Below are positions 33,040-34,624 of a stretch of 34,624 nt of DNA, piece by piece. Each line of letters begins with the position of its first letter. The stretch's first letter is position 1. The translations under genes were made by a program, and so were the position numbers. Under the pieces are notes generated by a model. That model was given only the letters and a program-made list of their open reading frames with translations, was not told the origin of the DNA and searched no databases. The stretch is from Lachnospiraceae bacterium (lineage in GTDB: Bacteria; Bacillota; Clostridia; Lachnospirales; Lachnospiraceae): positions 1-34,624 of the forward strand of contig JAFUYB010000039.1 of assembly GCA_017470735.1 (NCBI GenBank), written 5' to 3'.

Positions 33040-33140
33040 AAGACAAATTCGACAAAGAACAAACGAATAGAGGATTTATGCCTTCGTTCAAATGCGTAAA
33101 CCTTTTTTCGAAGAGGGGGACGGCAACTGTCGTCCTCCTC
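33040..33140 (+). repeat. BspA-downstream repeat element, copy 2, with hairpin
   Basis: Same block order as at 50-159: TTCGACAA, AGAGG-TATG-CTTCGTTCAAA, GTAAACC, TTTTTTCGAAGAGG, hairpin. The hairpin GAGGGGGACGGC (33113-33124) pairs over 12 bp, with two G-T pairs, with GTCGTCCTCCTC (33129-33140) around AACT. No T-run follows, so termination here would be weak. Confidence 0.7.
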
Positions 33141-33150
33141 ACTTAAACAG

Positions 33151-33240
33151 TCGAACAAGGACGAGAGTATGTCTTTCGCTCAAAAAACTACTTAAATCCT
33201 TTTTTCGAAGTAGACAGCCCGGCGTTCGGTCGGGCTGTTT
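33151..33240 (+). repeat. BspA-downstream repeat element, copy 3, with terminator hairpin
   Basis: A third copy directly follows copy 2: TCGAACAA, GAGAG-TATGTCTTTCGCTCAAA, then CC-TTTTTTCGAAG. The TATG opens an eight-codon frame (MSFAQKTT) that ends in TAA before the T-run. The hairpin ACAGCCCGGC (33214-33223) and GTCGGGCTGT (33229-33238) is followed by a T-rich stretch and could terminate. Confidence 0.7.
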
Positions 33241-33281
33241 GCAATTTTCTATGAGTGGCACAAGCAGGCAGGGGGAACGAG

Positions 33282-34457
33282 ATGGGAACAGTATATTTAC
33301 ACATAGGAACGGCAAAGACAGGAACCACATCTTTGCAGAGGTTTTGCTGGATCAACCCGGAGACTTTGGCAAAAAAGGGGTTTGCGTATCCGCAGATGCC
33401 GTTTGGCTTCAAGGAGAAAGGCCAAAGATACAAAAACGCATACTTTCTGACGCTCTGGAATAAGCGGACAGACGAGCGATGGAAAAAGGCTTTTTCCATT
33501 GTGGAGGATATGTTTAAAGAGCATGAGAATGTGATTCTTTCGGATGAACAGGTTTGGATCATGCAGCCGGAGGAGGGTTTTTGGGAAACCGTGCAGGAGG
33601 AACTGGCAGCGATTGGGGCGGATCTGAAGGTACTGGTGTATCTGCGGCCGCAGGATCAGATGGCAGAGTCACATTGGAATCAAAAGGTTAAGGGCAAGCC
33701 AAAGCTGGCAGAGAGTTTTCAGGAATTTCTCGATGGGGGATACGGCGGTTTTCCATTGGATTACGGAAAGACCGTAGATTGGGTGGCAGATCATGTCGGA
33801 AAGGACAATCTGACAGTGCGCGTGTTTGAGCATGGACAATTTGCTGGAGGGAATCTGATTGCGGACTTTTTGGATGCGCTTGGTTTGGGGAATCTTGACG
33901 AATACAAGCTGCCGGGGCATGTATCCAATTTGCGACTGCCGGAAAATGTAGCGGAGATCAAGCGGCTTGCCAACGCGGCAGATTCTTATCAAGAGCCGGA
34001 TATGCCGAACTTTTATTGGAACGCAATACGCAAGGCGTATGGGCTGGGCACAATGAAGGAGATTCCGAAGCATAAGACGGGGATGTTTTCGCCGGAGGAA
34101 CGCAGGGAATATCTGAGCCGTTTCGCAGAGGGAAACGCCCATGTGGCAAGGGAGTATCTGAATCGGCCGGATGGGAAGCTTTTTTACGAGGAACCATCCG
34201 ATCTGCCAAAATGGAAGCTGAATGAGAAGGAGATTCTGCCCGATTTGATGCGGGTTATCGCAGGAGCGGATACTTATCTGTATGAGGAGCAGGAAAAGAA
34301 AGCAAAGGAACTGGAAGAGCGGATCGCAAAGGTGACGAGGGAGATGGAAGAGACTGCTGCGCAGACGCGTAAGCTGCAGAATCGTTTTGACAGGATGCTC
34401 AACAGCCTTCCGCTTCGTGTTTATCGTAAATTATTCGGTGAGGTGAAAAAGCACTGA
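33282..34457 (+). CDS. Sulfotransferase-like protein, paralogue 6 (remote copy)
   Basis: An upstream GTG at 33255 is open, but the ATG at 33282 follows GGGGGAACGAG and gives MGTVYLHIGTAKTGTT, aligned with the five tandem copies; 391 residues. PAPS loop HIGTAKTGTTSLQ; Arg/Ser pair in YLRPQDQMAES. It is closest to copy 2 (6121-7233). About 25 charged residues (roughly 340-368) form a probable coiled coil before the conserved tail NSLPLRVYRKL. It lies about 18 kb from the main array, behind the BspA-like gene and the repeat elements. Two hairpins follow it. Confidence 0.75.
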   Translation: MGTVYLHIGTAKTGTTSLQRFCWINPETLAKKGFAYPQMPFGFKEKGQRYKNAYFLTLWNKRTDERWKKAFSIVEDMFKEHENVILSDEQVWIMQPEEGFWETVQEELAAIGADLKVLVYLRPQDQMAESHWNQKVKGKPKLAESFQEFLDGGYGGFPLDYGKTVDWVADHVGKDNLTVRVFEHGQFAGGNLIADFLDALGLGNLDEYKLPGHVSNLRLPENVAEIKRLANAADSYQEPDMPNFYWNAIRKAYGLGTMKEIPKHKTGMFSPEERREYLSRFAEGNAHVAREYLNRPDGKLFYEEPSDLPKWKLNEKEILPDLMRVIAGADTYLYEEQEKKAKELEERIAKVTREMEETAAQTRKLQNRFDRMLNSLPLRVYRKLFGEVKKH

Positions 34458-34461
34458 AAAT

Positions 34462-34485
34462 ACAGCCCGGCATTTGCCGGGCTGT
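34462..34485 (+). terminator. Hairpin after the sixth sulfotransferase gene
   Basis: ACAGCCCGGC (34462-34471) pairs perfectly with GCCGGGCTGT (34476-34485) across ATTT. No T-run follows. The left arm equals that of the hairpin at 33214-33223, and the GGC-ATTT-GCC core is also in the hairpin at 123-155. Confidence 0.65.
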
Positions 34486-34501
34486 CAGACTGTAGACAAA
34501 G

Positions 34502-34525
34502 TCAGGGGTATCACCCCTGATTTTT
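34502..34525 (+). terminator. Rho-independent terminator near the window end
   Basis: TCAGGGGT (34502-34509) pairs with ACCCCTGA (34513-34520), followed by TTTTT. It closes the sixth sulfotransferase transcript. Confidence 0.9.
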
Positions 34526-34579
34526 GTTTGCATAAATCTCATCAAACCCTTATATTTACTGGCTTTACAGTCGTTTACA

Positions 34580-34588
34580 TGGTATAAT
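34580..34588 (+). promoter_or_regulatory. Extended -10 promoter for the gene leaving the window
   Basis: TGG-TATAAT (-10 at 34583-34588), the same extended -10 string as before the first sulfotransferase. No good -35 at 16-18 bases. It lies 32 bases before the final ATG. Confidence 0.5.
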
Positions 34589-34619
34589 TAATGTATCATT
34601 TTAAGGAGGGTTGCCGCCT

Positions 34620-34624
34620 ATGAT
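34620..34624 (+). CDS. Start of a gene running off the window
   Basis: ATG at 34620 with AAGGAGGG (34603-34610) nine bases upstream. Only the start codon and two bases are visible. The leader GGAGGG-TTGCCGCCT-ATG resembles the GGAGG-TGCCGCT-ATG leader of the small gene at 4817, but this is too little to name a product. Confidence 0.55.

Noticed and set aside
31941..33158. Open frame of 405 codons antisense to the BspA-like gene.
   Set aside because: The sense gene has a signal peptide, promoter and LRR repeats; the antisense product is low-complexity Ile/Ser/Cys-rich and reflects skewed codon use.

Overview
The window looks like a chromosomal segment of a low-to-moderate GC Gram-positive bacterium of the class Clostridia, most likely Lachnospiraceae. 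This rests on gene content: Veg, a CwlO/NlpC-type endopeptidase, SecA with a C-terminal SEC-C zinc tail, teichoic-acid-type genes, BspA-like surface proteins, a NptA-PhoU transporter and strong AAGGAGG ribosome binding sites. It is an inference without any database search. No rRNA, tRNA, CRISPR array or complete insertion sequence was found.

Layout. Bases 1-28 are the last codons of a BspA-like surface protein, followed by a repeated 3' element and then a membrane-anchored putative zinc metalloprotease (213-1232). A leftward operon (4817 to 1233) carries a 62-residue protein, a GtrB-type polyisoprenyl-phosphate glycosyltransferase and a 780-residue polytopic protein. Divergently, a rightward run of about 10.7 kb (4956-15686) encodes five tandem sulfotransferase-like paralogues, a polysaccharide pyruvyl transferase-like protein, a CDP-glycerol glycerophosphotransferase-like protein, an IspD/TarI-type cytidylyltransferase and an extended SDR. 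Together these look like a pathway that builds and decorates a phosphate-containing, possibly sulfated, surface polymer. A sixth sulfotransferase copy lies at 33282-34457.

From 15792 come veg with its own promoter and terminator, then NlpC/P60 endopeptidase, a SurA-N-like membrane protein and a SEC-C methionine aminopeptidase. The 762-base gap before the next gene holds a probable large structured RNA on the minus strand (about 19203-19676). It has a consensus promoter, a perfect palindrome over that promoter and a very strong terminal hairpin. I could not assign it to a known class, and it is the best candidate here for something undescribed.

From 20231: secA, a chemotaxis receptor, a Na/Pi-type transporter, a HIT protein, a second 55-residue member of the small-protein family, a PepSY secreted protein, a uridine-phosphorylase-like enzyme, a PTS IIB-IIA protein that lacks a IIC domain, and coaBC. 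A lower-GC Rpn-type nuclease gene then precedes a complete BspA-like surface protein. Its 3' end and downstream element match bases 1-159 of the window, so homologous direct repeats bracket about 33 kb.
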